Source: a virus
Direction: 5' to 3' (one strand)
DNA: 64,000 nt
Virus record (IMG/VR): IMGVR_UViG_3300024258_001044
Span: 172,338-236,337 of that record
Shown: piece after piece, positions 11,101-21,403 of the stretch
How the letters are laid out: each line of letters begins with the position of its first letter
Position numbering within the stretch: the stretch's first letter is position 1
Made by a program: the position numbers and the translations under genes
The notes under the pieces: model-generated
Told to the model about the DNA's origin: nothing
What the model saw: the letters and a program-made list of their open reading frames with translations, nothing else
The model's database searches: none

Positions 11101-14100
11101 ATTGCTGATGTTAATCTTCATTGACACGTTAGGTCTAATGGTTAACGGATACAAGAATTTATGTTCAGCCTCAGTTGATGTTGCCTGATTCAATAGAACT
11201 CCAGATGTTCCGCCCGGGATCATAAGATCCGCTGCATTTGTATCTGTGTCTACTGCACCATCAGAATAGAAATTGACGGAGCTTTCTCCGAGAGTAAGCT
11301 CACCATCATCCTGATTGAATGCGTATGTGCCCGCGTCGATTCCGAATGAGGCTCTCTTAGCTACAACTCCACTTGAGGTATATCTGAATACCTTATCCTT
11401 TTTCTCAATGCGTACCTCAAGCACGCCCTCTTCCTTGATAGATACATTATCAAACGTAGCAAGGAATCTGCCACCACCAAGATCTTTAATTTTTTCAGAA
11501 AGTCCAGACAGTTTTGTTTTCCCAATATAGAACGTAAGTTGCCTTCTGAGGTTTGAACCTTTTGAGCATGAGAATACGATGCCAAGCTTCGTAAGGTTCT
11601 GGAACATTGAAATGCTTCCAACGTCAGGAGTTGCTCCGCCAAATGATTTTTTAATCTCCGCATCTTTCTCTTCAATTGTGAATGTAGAAGTGAGTCCTTC
11701 TCCACCGGGTTGCTCCGCAACCAAACCAAGAACCGTCGGTCCAAGCACGAATGGCTTTCTTCCATCATTATGCCCGAGCCATGTAATTGCATAGTCCCCA
11801 TCTTCTGGGGTAACAACTCCTGTCGGAGCATCTTCTATGATCCTTTTGTTGTAAAAGATAATCGCAGAACCAATCGGTGCATTGAGCAATGGGAAAAGGT
11901 TATAGTTTTGATATCTGGAACCAGGAATTGATAGGTCAGCTCTTGCGTTAAAGAATTTTCTTGAGAAATCGGCGCTTGCTGATGCTGAAAATTCATACTC
12001 TAAGTTATGAGGAACGTAGAATGTCTTGCCAACTGCTGATACCTCAAGCACATCATCGCCACCAATAGCGGTAGCTACATCTTTGTCTGTAATTCCAATG
12101 TATGCAAAGATATCAAGATTTCCCGTGAACAATCTCTGCTTTGATTTTAATTGCAAGACTGCGCTTGTCTCTGTGAGAACAGGGATTTCACTCACATATC
12201 CTGATTTGAATCGTCTAACTGAGAACTCATCGATCCTGAACTTGGCAAGCTCTTTAGACTTACTGATCTGCTCTTCACCCTCTGCTGTATTCACGTAGAC
12301 GCAATTACCATTCCCACTTTCCCCAGAGATACTAAGAAGCGAAAGTTCGTATTCCTGCCCAGGTTCCAAACCAATGTAGGATAACTGAGCGCTGCACTCT
12401 AATGTTGAAAGCGTGGAACTTCCAGTGTAGACCAGTGCAGGATCGGAGAACAATGTAGTGGTAACTGAATCAGTTCCTTTGATCGTAACGTTGATGCCAA
12501 TTGCATTCGTTAATCCCTCGCCAGAGAAGCGAAGGATAGTTCCTTTTAATGTGGCGAGGATCTCATCTGATCCCTTATATCCGTCAGGAGAAACCTTTGT
12601 AACCGTTGGCAGACCAGTAGAGATTGTAATGTTCTCACCCGCAGCCTTAATGATTTGACCATTGCCGTCTTCCAAGTAGAGGGCGAAAGATGCTTCATTG
12701 CTGAGTGCATCGAAGTTAACCACATCAAATTTCGAATGATCAAAAAGGAGTCTAACTTTATCTTCGTCGTCTCCTTCTTCTGCCCTATTCATCTCTATCC
12801 ATTTTGTTGGAACTGTCTGATGCACTCTTGGTCTAACACCTGCAAGTACAGGCACCGCTCCGTATGCTTTTGGAGAGAAGAACCTTCTGTCATTTTTGTT
12901 TACAGCTTCCGGGCTCTCTGAGTCTGTCAGGACAATCTCTGCCCTATTCTTTTCACCAAAGAAACTCTCGGCAGAATATTCTCCGCCGAGATACGGAACG
13001 CCTGTCTCTTCGGCACTCTCTTTATCTGAACCAACACTAATACCACCCTCTTCAGGCTTGATGTAGAACTCGATATCATCCGTCTTAGTTGACAGATCAT
13101 ATTCGATAGTAGGCTCTCTGTTCTTGAAGTAATCATTGATGGTAAGCATCGGAATGGAAAATACTTCTAAGCTATCAGAGTAGAATCTGACCGTCCTCTT
13201 TGAAGATTCAACAGTCTGACCTACGGACAGGATAGATAAATATGCATTCTTAATGTCTTTAGCATCTGTTGCGGTATCGATAGTAATTTCTACGTCGCCA
13301 GTGTCAGGCAAAGGCACAGAGGCATCATCTACCGTTGCAAGGATGGGCAGAGCAATCAGTGGGAATTCTCCCCTACCGTAGCTCCTTCTTCCTTTCGATG
13401 CCTCAATGTAGAAGTGAGAATCTTTGTCAAAGATGTCAGAGTAGTAGCCTGCGGAGTCTCGTCCGGTTATGTCAGGCATTTTAATGTAAAGCTTCTCATC
13501 AAAGATGGTATAGTACCCGCCCTCTGTTGCTGGTCCTCTGGACTTTACAATGTCGTCCTCATTGATATTGAAAACAGCGAACATCTCAAGGACGAGATCA
13601 ATGATGTCGCTTTCCTTTGGTTTTTCGGATGCCTTAAGCAACTCACGGAAGGTCTTTCCTGAAGCTCCCACGACGTTTCCAAAATCGTCATCCTCTTCTT
13701 CTGCTGGTACCACCAAGGATAGAGCAATATTAAATGCAGTGTAGGGGATGTGCTTGAACTTACACATCCTCGTAATGCTTGAACTTGACTTCTCGTCATC
13801 AAGGAGAGCATCATCACCCTGGTAGTAAGAGAAGAATAATTTTGGCGGCTTAGATGAAGCACCGGACTCAAGAACCTTGAACTCCCTCATCTTGAAAAGG
13901 AGTCGATTCAGCGTCATCCTGAATTCATTTAATGAATCGAGTGTATTCTTGAGTTGCAGATCGCCAAGGTCTGCCAGCCTCTTTCCGACAAGAGAATCTA
14001 CCTTCTCATCGGCAGACAAGCCCCAATTAGATTGATCGAACCTGACGATGGAGCCTCCAGCAAGTGGAAGCCAGTCTCCGAGGAACTCTGGAAAAATAAC

Positions 14101-14214
14101 ATCAAGATCTCCAGCACCGGTTTCAGACGAAGGTTTGCCCTCACATTCGAGGACGTACTGTACGCACTCATCGAATGAGAATGGGGGAACGAATGCTTCT
14201 ACAAATGATGCCAT
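8113..14214 (-). CDS. Giant baseplate-region protein with a long hydrophobic helical core, 2033 aa
   Basis: The largest gene of the window. Residues 1-1250 are mostly beta-rich with Ig/IPT-like segments (for example LKGTILRFSGEGLTNAIG near 560, the look of an IPT/TIG fold). Residues ~1268-1418 (about 9960-10413) are strikingly hydrophobic and helical, with runs such as LLIPIQVILCIIDVICSLL and LLLLLPQISVPVMFFSLIL, enough for several membrane-length helices. The C-terminal ~600 residues are acidic and again beta-rich. It is coupled to the 572-aa gene by TAATG. Placement between spike and wedge genes implies a baseplate component. The hydrophobic core might insert into the host membrane on infection or pack as a buried bundle; the sequence alone cannot tell. 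Confidence 0.6.
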   Translation of the reverse strand: MASFVEAFVPPFSFDECVQYVLECEGKPSSETGAGDLDVIFPEFLGDWLPLAGGSIVRFDQSNWGLSADEKVDSLVGKRLADLGDLQLKNTLDSLNEFRMTLNRLLFKMREFKVLESGASSKPPKLFFSYYQGDDALLDDEKSSSSITRMCKFKHIPYTAFNIALSLVVPAEEEDDDFGNVVGASGKTFRELLKASEKPKESDIIDLVLEMFAVFNINEDDIVKSRGPATEGGYYTIFDEKLYIKMPDITGRDSAGYYSDIFDKDSHFYIEASKGRRSYGRGEFPLIALPILATVDDASVPLPDTGDVEITIDTATDAKDIKNAYLSILSVGQTVESSKRTVRFYSDSLEVFSIPMLTINDYFKNREPTIEYDLSTKTDDIEFYIKPEEGGISVGSDKESAEETGVPYLGGEYSAESFFGEKNRAEIVLTDSESPEAVNKNDRRFFSPKAYGAVPVLAGVRPRVHQTVPTKWIEMNRAEEGDDEDKVRLLFDHSKFDVVNFDALSNEASFALYLEDGNGQIIKAAGENITISTGLPTVTKVSPDGYKGSDEILATLKGTILRFSGEGLTNAIGINVTIKGTDSVTTTLFSDPALVYTGSSTLSTLECSAQLSYIGLEPGQEYELSLLSISGESGNGNCVYVNTAEGEEQISKSKELAKFRIDEFSVRRFKSGYVSEIPVLTETSAVLQLKSKQRLFTGNLDIFAYIGITDKDVATAIGGDDVLEVSAVGKTFYVPHNLEYEFSASASADFSRKFFNARADLSIPGSRYQNYNLFPLLNAPIGSAIIFYNKRIIEDAPTGVVTPEDGDYAITWLGHNDGRKPFVLGPTVLGLVAEQPGGEGLTSTFTIEEKDAEIKKSFGGATPDVGSISMFQNLTKLGIVFSCSKGSNLRRQLTFYIGKTKLSGLSEKIKDLGGGRFLATFDNVSIKEEGVLEVRIEKKDKVFRYTSSGVVAKRASFGIDAGTYAFNQDDGELTLGESSVNFYSDGAVDTDTNAADLMIPGGTSGVLLNQATSTEAEHKFLYPLTIRPNVSMKINISNVTSLIGGASNEIDDLERSYMQVDSGEVMTGRSFSISETGSAVGYLNWDLTNAATIKCNVPEITLIKPTIEAANGFTPDKINGSLLTAGSEIKIEVENCKKNFKVIFNGLFAAKTKGPPRRISRGKYEAVITVPDAVIAFDCIEMCVSTANSRRLGAKLAMGEKFVQNIGKNMTDKLEGFMKDKTPDIDDLKGLIKKFPLRFLQVKLDNSLVPLDLIKSFCDFSWHLTADLKIALNGFQTLLIPIQVILCIIDVICSLLHPGKLASAVIRLFYCLYDLLLLLPQISVPVMFFSLILHLLNLLECVIVKIIETVVAINEIIKAIEIATQQQNLWDAIITLEEVISEYLFELNVDLDVLEPIISILAIFLQILELIFNFPCPPDDGIGDKSCGIQGSMLAGMVAGKVSPGDGEYDPEALIPVAQYYTNDSIEDMISSNSGSSYEEYSLGDSIIDQGTESSYLEAMDIDPESLRTTNGEDFDAAFSVSFTKSTKGLGQPTLVKFKFKDKLDNSGFFKKKVLDPLLNRDAPFHLLDNDNGTLKIASGKGNFISPLDGTKFITKDGETGSVKPLTLTFEFPIMEPNPDTGMLEETGIEEVTRTFDDIPKMAIMDEEGNLYFIEPDGIEFDSDNNIDQIKARIINDISAPKFRFTRDDQEVDTDDDDVPDDEGRVFDLPQLFFVDMRSIADELQNSCYAASYNEFLLENEETGDTDDIADIVEGAVDCIETYRAIIRDMMKQVRESLQAGEIPDPMDLEAIAEAHQALIDCLTDSADSMCRFVMNPLNSSFLIEEDDDETPLAEYPEVFDPSDLDNIDVEQSGPSFTGAREFAGGIGDSHILDIGKVATIRVTPRDSYDIEMPGDLSDKIKINILSDSTGSAMILKNDDGTTIEQNGSDYYVRISSTNEGEVKLGASVCGRTIAAVTYAGITTTEEEEEVDCVPDAPSEVEEAAATRPGALVKVDRVLTLYYVRLASTATIKLDGGKTATSTAQTFGTALEN

Positions 14215-14221
14215 CTAACTG

Positions 14222-16609
14222 TTATCCATTTTTCGTTGTTAAGAGGTTAATCGCCTTACCATCTGGTCCGACTGCTTCAACCCTGTTGCCCTTAAGAGTT
14301 AGGGAGGCTGAGCTTTCAATAAGAATTTGTCCAGAGTTTCTAATGACCATTGGAATGCCTGGATTCATACCCGCAATAACAATGCCAGCTTCGCTGATAT
14401 CAATCATCACATCTGAGTTGCCCATAGGGTTCTTGTTCTCATCATCTTCAACTGCACTACTATCATACTGAGAATCGACGAAACCTTTGTCAGTTAGATT
14501 AACTCTCATAGAGAATCTTCCTGGGTTCATCTGCGGAGCAGTTGTATCCTGTCCGCTATATGTACCACCAATATTAACAAAGACTCCTCCATCCGTCTGT
14601 GTAATGATGCTTCTATTGTTCTTATCCTTTCCAATCCAAGATACTACTGAGCCTTCAGTGTCAAGCACTAAGCTCTTCTTATCAAAATTATCTGCGCCAA
14701 TTGACATCTCAACCAGACCCATGAAGTTTAGATTGGCCGATCTACCGCCAGCGTCCACTGCCGGATTTCCACCTTCATCAACAATCTCTGTTTCAAAGTT
14801 ATCACCATCAAGCTCAAGCTCAAAAAGATTGGAGAATGGTGGATTTAAAGTATCATCCTCAAAAATATTTCCAGCAACAACTGTATCTCCACCTGGATAA
14901 ATTGCAGGCTGCTCGGGACCAACACCCACAGTAGACATGAACTTAGGATATCCATCATAGTTGCTTCCTTCGATAATAACTTCGATGAGCTTCTTAGGAT
15001 CTGAAAGATACTCTGCGATATCCAAGATTGCCGCGATAGGAGAGTCATTGGTTTCGCCTTCTTGATCTTCTAACGGAACCAGTACCTCGAATGGCTGACC
15101 AGTTGCGTTGCCCTGTCCGATGCCATAGTTATTTGTAAACTCTTCCGGAATATATACCTTCTGCACTGTGGTTCCGAAGAGCCTTTCGCAAGCAGCATAC
15201 ATATTATGGTATCTTGTCGTGTTAACTCTAAGGCTGGTTGCAACTCCAGTGTCACTTTGTGCTGGGAAGTAAGGACTCTTCCTTGAATTGGAAAACCTAA
15301 CTCCAGTACCTCTGCCTTCTTCGGATTCTTCGAGGCCAGCAGGGATTAACGGAACGCCATTCTTATCCCTCAACATGACAGGGATCCTCTCGCTGGAAGA
15401 TTCCTGGGCAAGAGAGACATTTACGTTGTCTCCAGGGGCAGTGTAGTCTGCTGATGATGTGAATGGAATGTTTCCTGTGTTAGTTGACCTTGGAACAGTC
15501 AACTTGAATACACCTTCTTTATCTACATCAAAAGCAAAATTTGTTTCATAGGCGCTTGGGTCAGTTTTGCGAGAGTTGGTTGCCAACTGGAAATGGTATC
15601 CAACACCTCTACGAGAAATTCTCCTCGCTCTATCAAATGACTGCTCTACTTGCTTAGTGGGTACCTTATTCTCTGGACCACCGTAGTTCAATTCGCGATA
15701 GTTAATGTCAAGAACTTTGCCGTGAATATCGATTAGGTTTCCGCCAATGATCTCTACAAGTTCGTGCTCCGCCATATGTAAAGAGTTCGCAGGTTCCCTG
15801 TTTCTTTGGAACGCATCACTATATGTGAATAGTGATAAGTTGCCTTGCAGTCGAGATACTTCATCTACAAATCCTGTGAACATGCTGTCCGTACTGAACT
15901 CATTAATGACGTGTCTATGTTCTGACATCTCAGGGTTCCTGAGTGATGTGCCAAGAGTCTGTAATCTTGCAGGGCTACCATGGAAGAACCCCTTTGGCTC
16001 TGCAAGCTGTGCGAAAAATGTATCTGCAAATAAAGGAATCTCTGCAAGACCTTCCTTCTGAGACTGAGCCCTCACTGTTGGACTAATTCTATTCGCTGCA
16101 CCAGAGATGCTTCTGCCTGCCTGAGAGTATTCTGATATAGCCTCAGACACTGTAGTGTACGAAGTTCTCATTCCATTATTTCTGAGGAACGTACCTCCAC
16201 CACCTGCGATTGTCTGGGAGATGTCTCCGTTATCATGAAGCGCAATCTCTGCTCCGCGATTTCCTCGCAGAACAGTAGAATGTTCCTTTATATCTGGGTA
16301 AGGTTGTGTGCCAACTCGAACACCTTTTCCGTTATTGACTGAAAAAGAATCTGGATATAGCTCTGCCTTCGGAAGAGTGTTCAGAATTACTGCGGACTCT
16401 CTGCTTCTGCCAGAGGTATATGCCGCAACAACTCTTGTGCCGATGCTTAGCCCCACAAATAGTCCTGCGTTTCCAGCACCTGCAAAGTGTGGAAGCTTAA
16501 CTGATGGAACGGTATCATTCTCATTTGCAGTTGTAGGGTTTAAAGTACAGTGTCCTGTAGCTCTATTTATGTCGACAATTATTGCCTCAAAAATTAAATC
16601 AGAAAACAT
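14222..16609 (-). CDS. Baseplate spike/puncturing-device-like protein (OB-fold start, beta-helical end)
   Basis: 795 residues. The first ~85 (AIIVDINRATGHCTLNP, then a GLFVGLSIGTRVVAAYT stretch) look like the OB-fold that caps gp5/gpV-type central spikes and binds the hub. The middle is mixed. From about residue 610 onward there are short Gly/Asn repeats of beta strands typical of spike beta-helices, ending in ILIESSASLTLKGNRVEAVGPDGKAI, a pattern common at the tips of such proteins. It follows directly on the hub gene (stop 16613), as in T4 and P2-like phages. No lysozyme domain is visible. Spike role is inferred from fold-like patterns and order. Confidence 0.6.
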   Translation of the reverse strand: MFSDLIFEAIIVDINRATGHCTLNPTTANENDTVPSVKLPHFAGAGNAGLFVGLSIGTRVVAAYTSGRSRESAVILNTLPKAELYPDSFSVNNGKGVRVGTQPYPDIKEHSTVLRGNRGAEIALHDNGDISQTIAGGGGTFLRNNGMRTSYTTVSEAISEYSQAGRSISGAANRISPTVRAQSQKEGLAEIPLFADTFFAQLAEPKGFFHGSPARLQTLGTSLRNPEMSEHRHVINEFSTDSMFTGFVDEVSRLQGNLSLFTYSDAFQRNREPANSLHMAEHELVEIIGGNLIDIHGKVLDINYRELNYGGPENKVPTKQVEQSFDRARRISRRGVGYHFQLATNSRKTDPSAYETNFAFDVDKEGVFKLTVPRSTNTGNIPFTSSADYTAPGDNVNVSLAQESSSERIPVMLRDKNGVPLIPAGLEESEEGRGTGVRFSNSRKSPYFPAQSDTGVATSLRVNTTRYHNMYAACERLFGTTVQKVYIPEEFTNNYGIGQGNATGQPFEVLVPLEDQEGETNDSPIAAILDIAEYLSDPKKLIEVIIEGSNYDGYPKFMSTVGVGPEQPAIYPGGDTVVAGNIFEDDTLNPPFSNLFELELDGDNFETEIVDEGGNPAVDAGGRSANLNFMGLVEMSIGADNFDKKSLVLDTEGSVVSWIGKDKNNRSIITQTDGGVFVNIGGTYSGQDTTAPQMNPGRFSMRVNLTDKGFVDSQYDSSAVEDDENKNPMGNSDVMIDISEAGIVIAGMNPGIPMVIRNSGQILIESSASLTLKGNRVEAVGPDGKAINLLTTKNG

Positions 16610-16612
16610 GTG

Positions 16613-19600
16613 TTACAATCCAAGGTCTACGTTTACAGATACTCCAGATTCGGAGGAAGCATCTTCGATAGCAGCTTGCACATCTAATACTCCAACTTCA
16701 ATAATACGCGTAATGTTTGTTAAGTCATCTCTAAGGTCTAACCAACTACTCTGTTTGGGTCCACCTTTAGGAAAGACTGCTGCATAGTTGCCTGCATCAA
16801 CAGATAGCTTATCAATCTGAGCTTTAATATTATCCTTAAGTGTAGCCCCAGTTAATAGCTGAGAGTTCAGGCATAAGAACTCAGTAGTTTCCGTTCCGTC
16901 AAGATAAACTATTTGCTCAAGAATCCTATCAGATGGAACTGGAGATGCCGCAAGACCGTTAGGAAGAATCATCGTGTTAAGCTCTTTGGAGCTACCAACA
17001 TTTACATTCAGATTCACATTCAGGTCAAAAAGATCATCTCCGCCAGCACCATTTGTCTGGCTGATTTGCATTGGATTCTCCAAGAGGTGTCTTACAACCT
17101 GAAGTCTCTTTGTTACATCAGCAACATCTGCATCTCCCTTTACGAAAGCTCTGAGGAGAATCATTCTATTTCCAACCGTGATCGTATTAAGATCGATCAT
17201 CATGTTTGTGTATTTTACCTGATTGTTTTTGTAATCAAGGAAAGTGCTGACATTTTTATCCGGAGCCTCAACTTGTAATCCTGCTGGGAAAAGAAGATTG
17301 CTGTCTGGCTGTAGTGCTCTGTATGAATCATCACCATCTTGGTTTCTGTATACAAGCATTGCGCCGTCTTCAAGGAAGTTCTTTGTAAGCTCCTGTCCGA
17401 TGATATCAATTGGGCTTGGAAGATAGATACCTGGGGCATGTCCGTTCTCAAGATTTAACTGCGTCTCAAAGGCGCCGCCAAAAGCAAAGCTATGCGATAC
17501 ACTCGTGACATAATAAAGCATGCCTTGATCTCTGATGAATACAACATCACCCGGAGCATAGAATTCGTTTCCGTTTACTGTGACTACCCCCCTATTGATC
17601 TGGGTTCTCTGAAGTTGCAATTCCATAATCGCATAAGGTCTACACTGAAGCTCAGGATCACTTGCGAATGGAAGCTGTTTTGTTCCACCACTTATGTAAC
17701 CGAACTGTCTCCACGAATCAAAATCAGTAGCTCCTGCCCAGAAGTATTTGTCTTCAAACTCTGACTGCAAAGCCGAACCAAGTCCTAATGGTGCATCGCC
17801 AACAACATCAATTCGATTGAATTCTGGAGGTGTCTCGGTGAATGTGCATGATCTAATGTCATGGTCCTCAATGATGAATCTTCTTCCTGAGCCTGGGCCA
17901 ACAAGGTTTCTTGTATCATCCTCAACGAGATGGTCGAACAATGAGTTCTTTGTTGCCTCTCCAGTAAAGATATCCTTAATTGTCTTGATGGCTGTGGCTG
18001 TCTTTTCAAGCGGTTCAATGATGTTACCCTCAATGAAGTCCGAGATGGGAGTTTCGAACTCACCATCATCACCACCTGTAGCCTCTGTAAACTCACCAGA
18101 AAGAATGGAGTTAATCTCATCAAGCTCAGTAGCTTTCTCCTCGTTTCTGACGAGGATTGTTACGAGCCTATCTCTGCTGGATATTGTAGACGCTAATTCA
18201 TCGAGATACATCTCAATTAGCCCAGCCCTTCGGCCCTCATCATGCCCCGCAAAGAAGACAAAATCTTTCTCAGAGAATCTCTGGGTGTTGCCAATGATTC
18301 CCGAGGCTGCATCGAATCCGCCTACCTTTCTGAACTCATCTCTTACCGCATTCAGCCCAGCAGCCGTAGCATACTCAATGGCAGGAATACCCTCAACGTT
18401 CATTGAGGTTGTGAGTAAGTTATTTACAAGGTTCTTCTCTTCTTGAAAAATAGGATCAAAGATGCCGAGGATTGTTGAAGTATCTGCGTTGATGGTATCG
18501 CCATCTTCTCCGGTTCCGAAGCTTACAGATAGTCCATCTCCAATTAACTGATTGCCTGTGTTGACGAGATCGCCAAGCACCGTTGCTGTGAAGCCTGCCC
18601 TAAGCAGAGTCTTTTTATCTCCACCGGATGCTAAACCTTCAGGGTTAACACCAAAGAATCTAAGGTATGCTCTGGTGATAGCCTCATTACCTCTTTTCCA
18701 AATAGTCACAAGAGATGGGTCTCTGAAGTTAGGGATCAAAGAACTATCAGGGTACCTGCCAAGCAGCAGCGAAAGGAGCACAATCTGTATATTATGTCCG
18801 TGGACTTCTCTTCTCAATGAGGATGAACGATCCTCAAACATTTGAGTAAGGAATGGGGGAATGACAGTTCTGCCTTCCTCTTCGCTCATCTGGAATAATC
18901 TTTCAAGCACAGATAGAGGAGTCCTGTTCCACTGTGGCGGACGGAACTCAAGATGCCCCTGCGGGTTGCAGAAGAATTCAAAGTTAATGAACTTGGTTGC
19001 ATGTTGGCACTTCTCAAGAATTGAGATGAAGTTGCCATCGAAGATTCTGTAATTTGAATCTCTGAGTTTCAGGATGTAAGCTCTGATGTCTGTGTTCTCT
19101 TCGTACTGATCCGATACAATGAAAAGGTTGTCGTCACGGTTAAGCCTTACGTCTTCAATTCTTCTTCTTGCACCAACAATCATCATCGCTCTGGTGATAT
19201 TATAATCCGCAGAGAAGTTACCAGTCAGTGGCAACACACGATTCCTTCCAAGAAGGTTGAAATTGGATGTTAGAAGATCCGCTGTATCAAGTGTAGTAGA
19301 GTTTGCAATTTTGATTTGTTCTTGAATACCCAACTGCACAGCCTGAAGTTCTTCGTTCATTGTCCTGATAAAAACAGCGTTACCTTCAGAGTCAGAAGTT
19401 CTAAGTCTTCCAATTAGTGTGGAGAGTTCGATCTTCCTCTGCCTAAGGAGCTTAATTTTTTCATTGAGTTCTCCTCTAATAAGGTTAGACGTAGCTGTCT
19501 CCTCAAGAGAGCTTTGACTCAAGGTAATCATTCTGTATGGTCGGAAGCCACCGATTCGAATGTTCTGCCTTTTAATGACATCGATAACTGAAGTTAATGG

Positions 19601-21403
19601 ATCGGTCGGGGACAGTGAAGACGCAGACGTAGCTTTGCTGATGTTATGAGCTTGATATGCTTGCTCCATAAAGGACTCTACATTGTATGGTTGCCCAACA
19701 ATGAGCAAGCTGAGCACGTTTGCAACATCAAGATTGTTAAGCACATCTTCTGCTACAGACAGGCCATATGTCTGATTCAACATTTTAAGGGTGATATCTT
19801 TTTCATTCAAAGGATCTCTAAGTAGTGCTCCTGCGGTAGCTGTGATAATGCCGGTCTTCCATCTATATACAAAGCCATTAGCGTGCTGCATAATCTTAGT
19901 TCCAGATGCAGAACCGGTCTGGTTATATTGCCCTTGCAGCAGGTTAGTCTCTGTGGCATACTGCCCATTGAAGATGCCTGAATCATAAGCCAATAGCCCA
20001 GAGTTTAGAAGCTCAACGTTTTCATCAATAAGCTTAGGCCCCTCTCCAACAAGAGGAATTCCTAATGCGTCTGTCCTAATCTCATATGGAGTTAATGGAT
20101 CTTCGAGGATTCCCTGCGGATCCTGTAGAGCAGGCTCAATCATAAAGCGTGACCAGTCAAGCCACTTCATGTTGTCTTCGCATTCCAAGCTGAGAGACCA
20201 GAATCCACTGGAGAATGAGCGAGAGGTTTTAAGAACAACTCCACCATATACCTGCTGCATAGCTAAAGAGTTCTCTTGAAGAGAACGAATCTTTTTGTAA
20301 TCCTCAAAGCTAATCTTCTTATCGGTGTAGAGGTACCTCTCCGCCTCAAGAATCGTTTCATCGATAGCAAGCAAATCTTCATTAAAGAGGTGCCCATCAT
20401 CATAATCCTGAAGAGTTTTATTTCCTCTAATGAATACGCTGATAGCATCGCCAGCATTGATGAATGGTTTGCCCATGTAATTATATCTTAACTGATTTCT
20501 AATGTAGTCTGTGTCGATGCCAGTATCCAGCGGACCTCCGGCTATTTCAAACGCAGCACCCACAACACTTTTGGCATCAAAAGTTGCTAAATCAATCGTA
20601 CCCATTCCGATCTCATTGATGATTCCAAGGGTACCATAGAGCGCCTCTTCAATCGCAAGTTCAATCTCTGATTCGGTTATGTGTGTGATCCTATATGGGT
20701 CTTCCATATAAACAGAAGCACTCGATGGTGATGCATTAAGGTCACAGGAGGTGGAGAAGTTGGTGAATGTGCCAAGTTCCATTGATCCAGTTCCCGGCCC
20801 GGTGCCAAAATTCTCAATATTGTCAGGGTCTACAATCCAAGTCGTAAATGGAAGTGAAGACTGGAAGGCTCCTCGCTTTGCGATCTTAAGGATATCATCT
20901 CTAACGTCGTTATATTCCTTAGCAGGAAACGAGTTGGTGAGGGCATTCTGAAATAGGGTTGCTGCTTCGAAATTCGTGATGAAAGCATTAGGGTCTGTGG
21001 TCTCAAAGAACTTGGCAGTGCTGAGGATGTCTGAGAAAATCTCAAGAGGGACCTCGTGATCTGTGGCGAAAACTTGTTCAAATTTTGTCAATGCTTCATA
21101 GGCTCTAATCTGAGCACACTTATATGCAAAGAGAGCTTTGACTGTGCGGAGATACATTTTCTCTGTTCTGTCAAGCCACTGCAAATCATTAAGGTGTTTG
21201 AAGTTCGAGAACTCTTTCTTCTTTATAATGATAGATGCCTGAGGCTCTTGCACTACGATGTTTCTTGATGCAGGTTGTGTCGCGGTTACGGCAGACTCAC
21301 CGAGATCAATACGCAAACCTCGACCCACTACTGGATACTTTCCAGATAGGGCTCCCGTTAGAATATTCTCGATGCTTTTGTTTAATGATAAGTTGAAACT
21401 CAT
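16613..21403 (-). CDS. Large baseplate hub protein (gp27/gpD-like core), 1596 aa
   Basis: Located between the tube-initiator-like gene (ATGA overlap at 21400-21403) and the spike gene, where the hub gene is expected. Near residue 800 it has the hub-type segment FFCNPQGHLEFRPPQWN, and near 1250-1330 a segment where GDVVFIRDQGMLYYVTSVSH is followed by ENGHAPGIYLPSP, a pattern common in gpD-like/gp27-like hub proteins of phages with large baseplates. Ordinary hubs have 350-450 residues, so most of this chain is extra: long helical segments (residues ~60-200, ~640-720) and several beta domains. No catalytic domain was recognised. The hub call is good for the core; the additional domains are unknown. 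Confidence 0.65.
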   Translation of the reverse strand: MSFNLSLNKSIENILTGALSGKYPVVGRGLRIDLGESAVTATQPASRNIVVQEPQASIIIKKKEFSNFKHLNDLQWLDRTEKMYLRTVKALFAYKCAQIRAYEALTKFEQVFATDHEVPLEIFSDILSTAKFFETTDPNAFITNFEAATLFQNALTNSFPAKEYNDVRDDILKIAKRGAFQSSLPFTTWIVDPDNIENFGTGPGTGSMELGTFTNFSTSCDLNASPSSASVYMEDPYRITHITESEIELAIEEALYGTLGIINEIGMGTIDLATFDAKSVVGAAFEIAGGPLDTGIDTDYIRNQLRYNYMGKPFINAGDAISVFIRGNKTLQDYDDGHLFNEDLLAIDETILEAERYLYTDKKISFEDYKKIRSLQENSLAMQQVYGGVVLKTSRSFSSGFWSLSLECEDNMKWLDWSRFMIEPALQDPQGILEDPLTPYEIRTDALGIPLVGEGPKLIDENVELLNSGLLAYDSGIFNGQYATETNLLQGQYNQTGSASGTKIMQHANGFVYRWKTGIITATAGALLRDPLNEKDITLKMLNQTYGLSVAEDVLNNLDVANVLSLLIVGQPYNVESFMEQAYQAHNISKATSASSLSPTDPLTSVIDVIKRQNIRIGGFRPYRMITLSQSSLEETATSNLIRGELNEKIKLLRQRKIELSTLIGRLRTSDSEGNAVFIRTMNEELQAVQLGIQEQIKIANSTTLDTADLLTSNFNLLGRNRVLPLTGNFSADYNITRAMMIVGARRRIEDVRLNRDDNLFIVSDQYEENTDIRAYILKLRDSNYRIFDGNFISILEKCQHATKFINFEFFCNPQGHLEFRPPQWNRTPLSVLERLFQMSEEEGRTVIPPFLTQMFEDRSSSLRREVHGHNIQIVLLSLLLGRYPDSSLIPNFRDPSLVTIWKRGNEAITRAYLRFFGVNPEGLASGGDKKTLLRAGFTATVLGDLVNTGNQLIGDGLSVSFGTGEDGDTINADTSTILGIFDPIFQEEKNLVNNLLTTSMNVEGIPAIEYATAAGLNAVRDEFRKVGGFDAASGIIGNTQRFSEKDFVFFAGHDEGRRAGLIEMYLDELASTISSRDRLVTILVRNEEKATELDEINSILSGEFTEATGGDDGEFETPISDFIEGNIIEPLEKTATAIKTIKDIFTGEATKNSLFDHLVEDDTRNLVGPGSGRRFIIEDHDIRSCTFTETPPEFNRIDVVGDAPLGLGSALQSEFEDKYFWAGATDFDSWRQFGYISGGTKQLPFASDPELQCRPYAIMELQLQRTQINRGVVTVNGNEFYAPGDVVFIRDQGMLYYVTSVSHSFAFGGAFETQLNLENGHAPGIYLPSPIDIIGQELTKNFLEDGAMLVYRNQDGDDSYRALQPDSNLLFPAGLQVEAPDKNVSTFLDYKNNQVKYTNMMIDLNTITVGNRMILLRAFVKGDADVADVTKRLQVVRHLLENPMQISQTNGAGGDDLFDLNVNLNVNVGSSKELNTMILPNGLAASPVPSDRILEQIVYLDGTETTEFLCLNSQLLTGATLKDNIKAQIDKLSVDAGNYAAVFPKGGPKQSSWLDLRDDLTNITRIIEVGVLDVQAAIEDASSESGVSVNVDLGL

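Noticed and set aside
17748-18446. A 232-codon open frame on the plus strand opposite the hub gene
   Set aside because: It lies wholly inside the long hub coding region, has no ribosome site, and has the Ser/Pro-rich composition typical of antisense reading; treated as a shadow.
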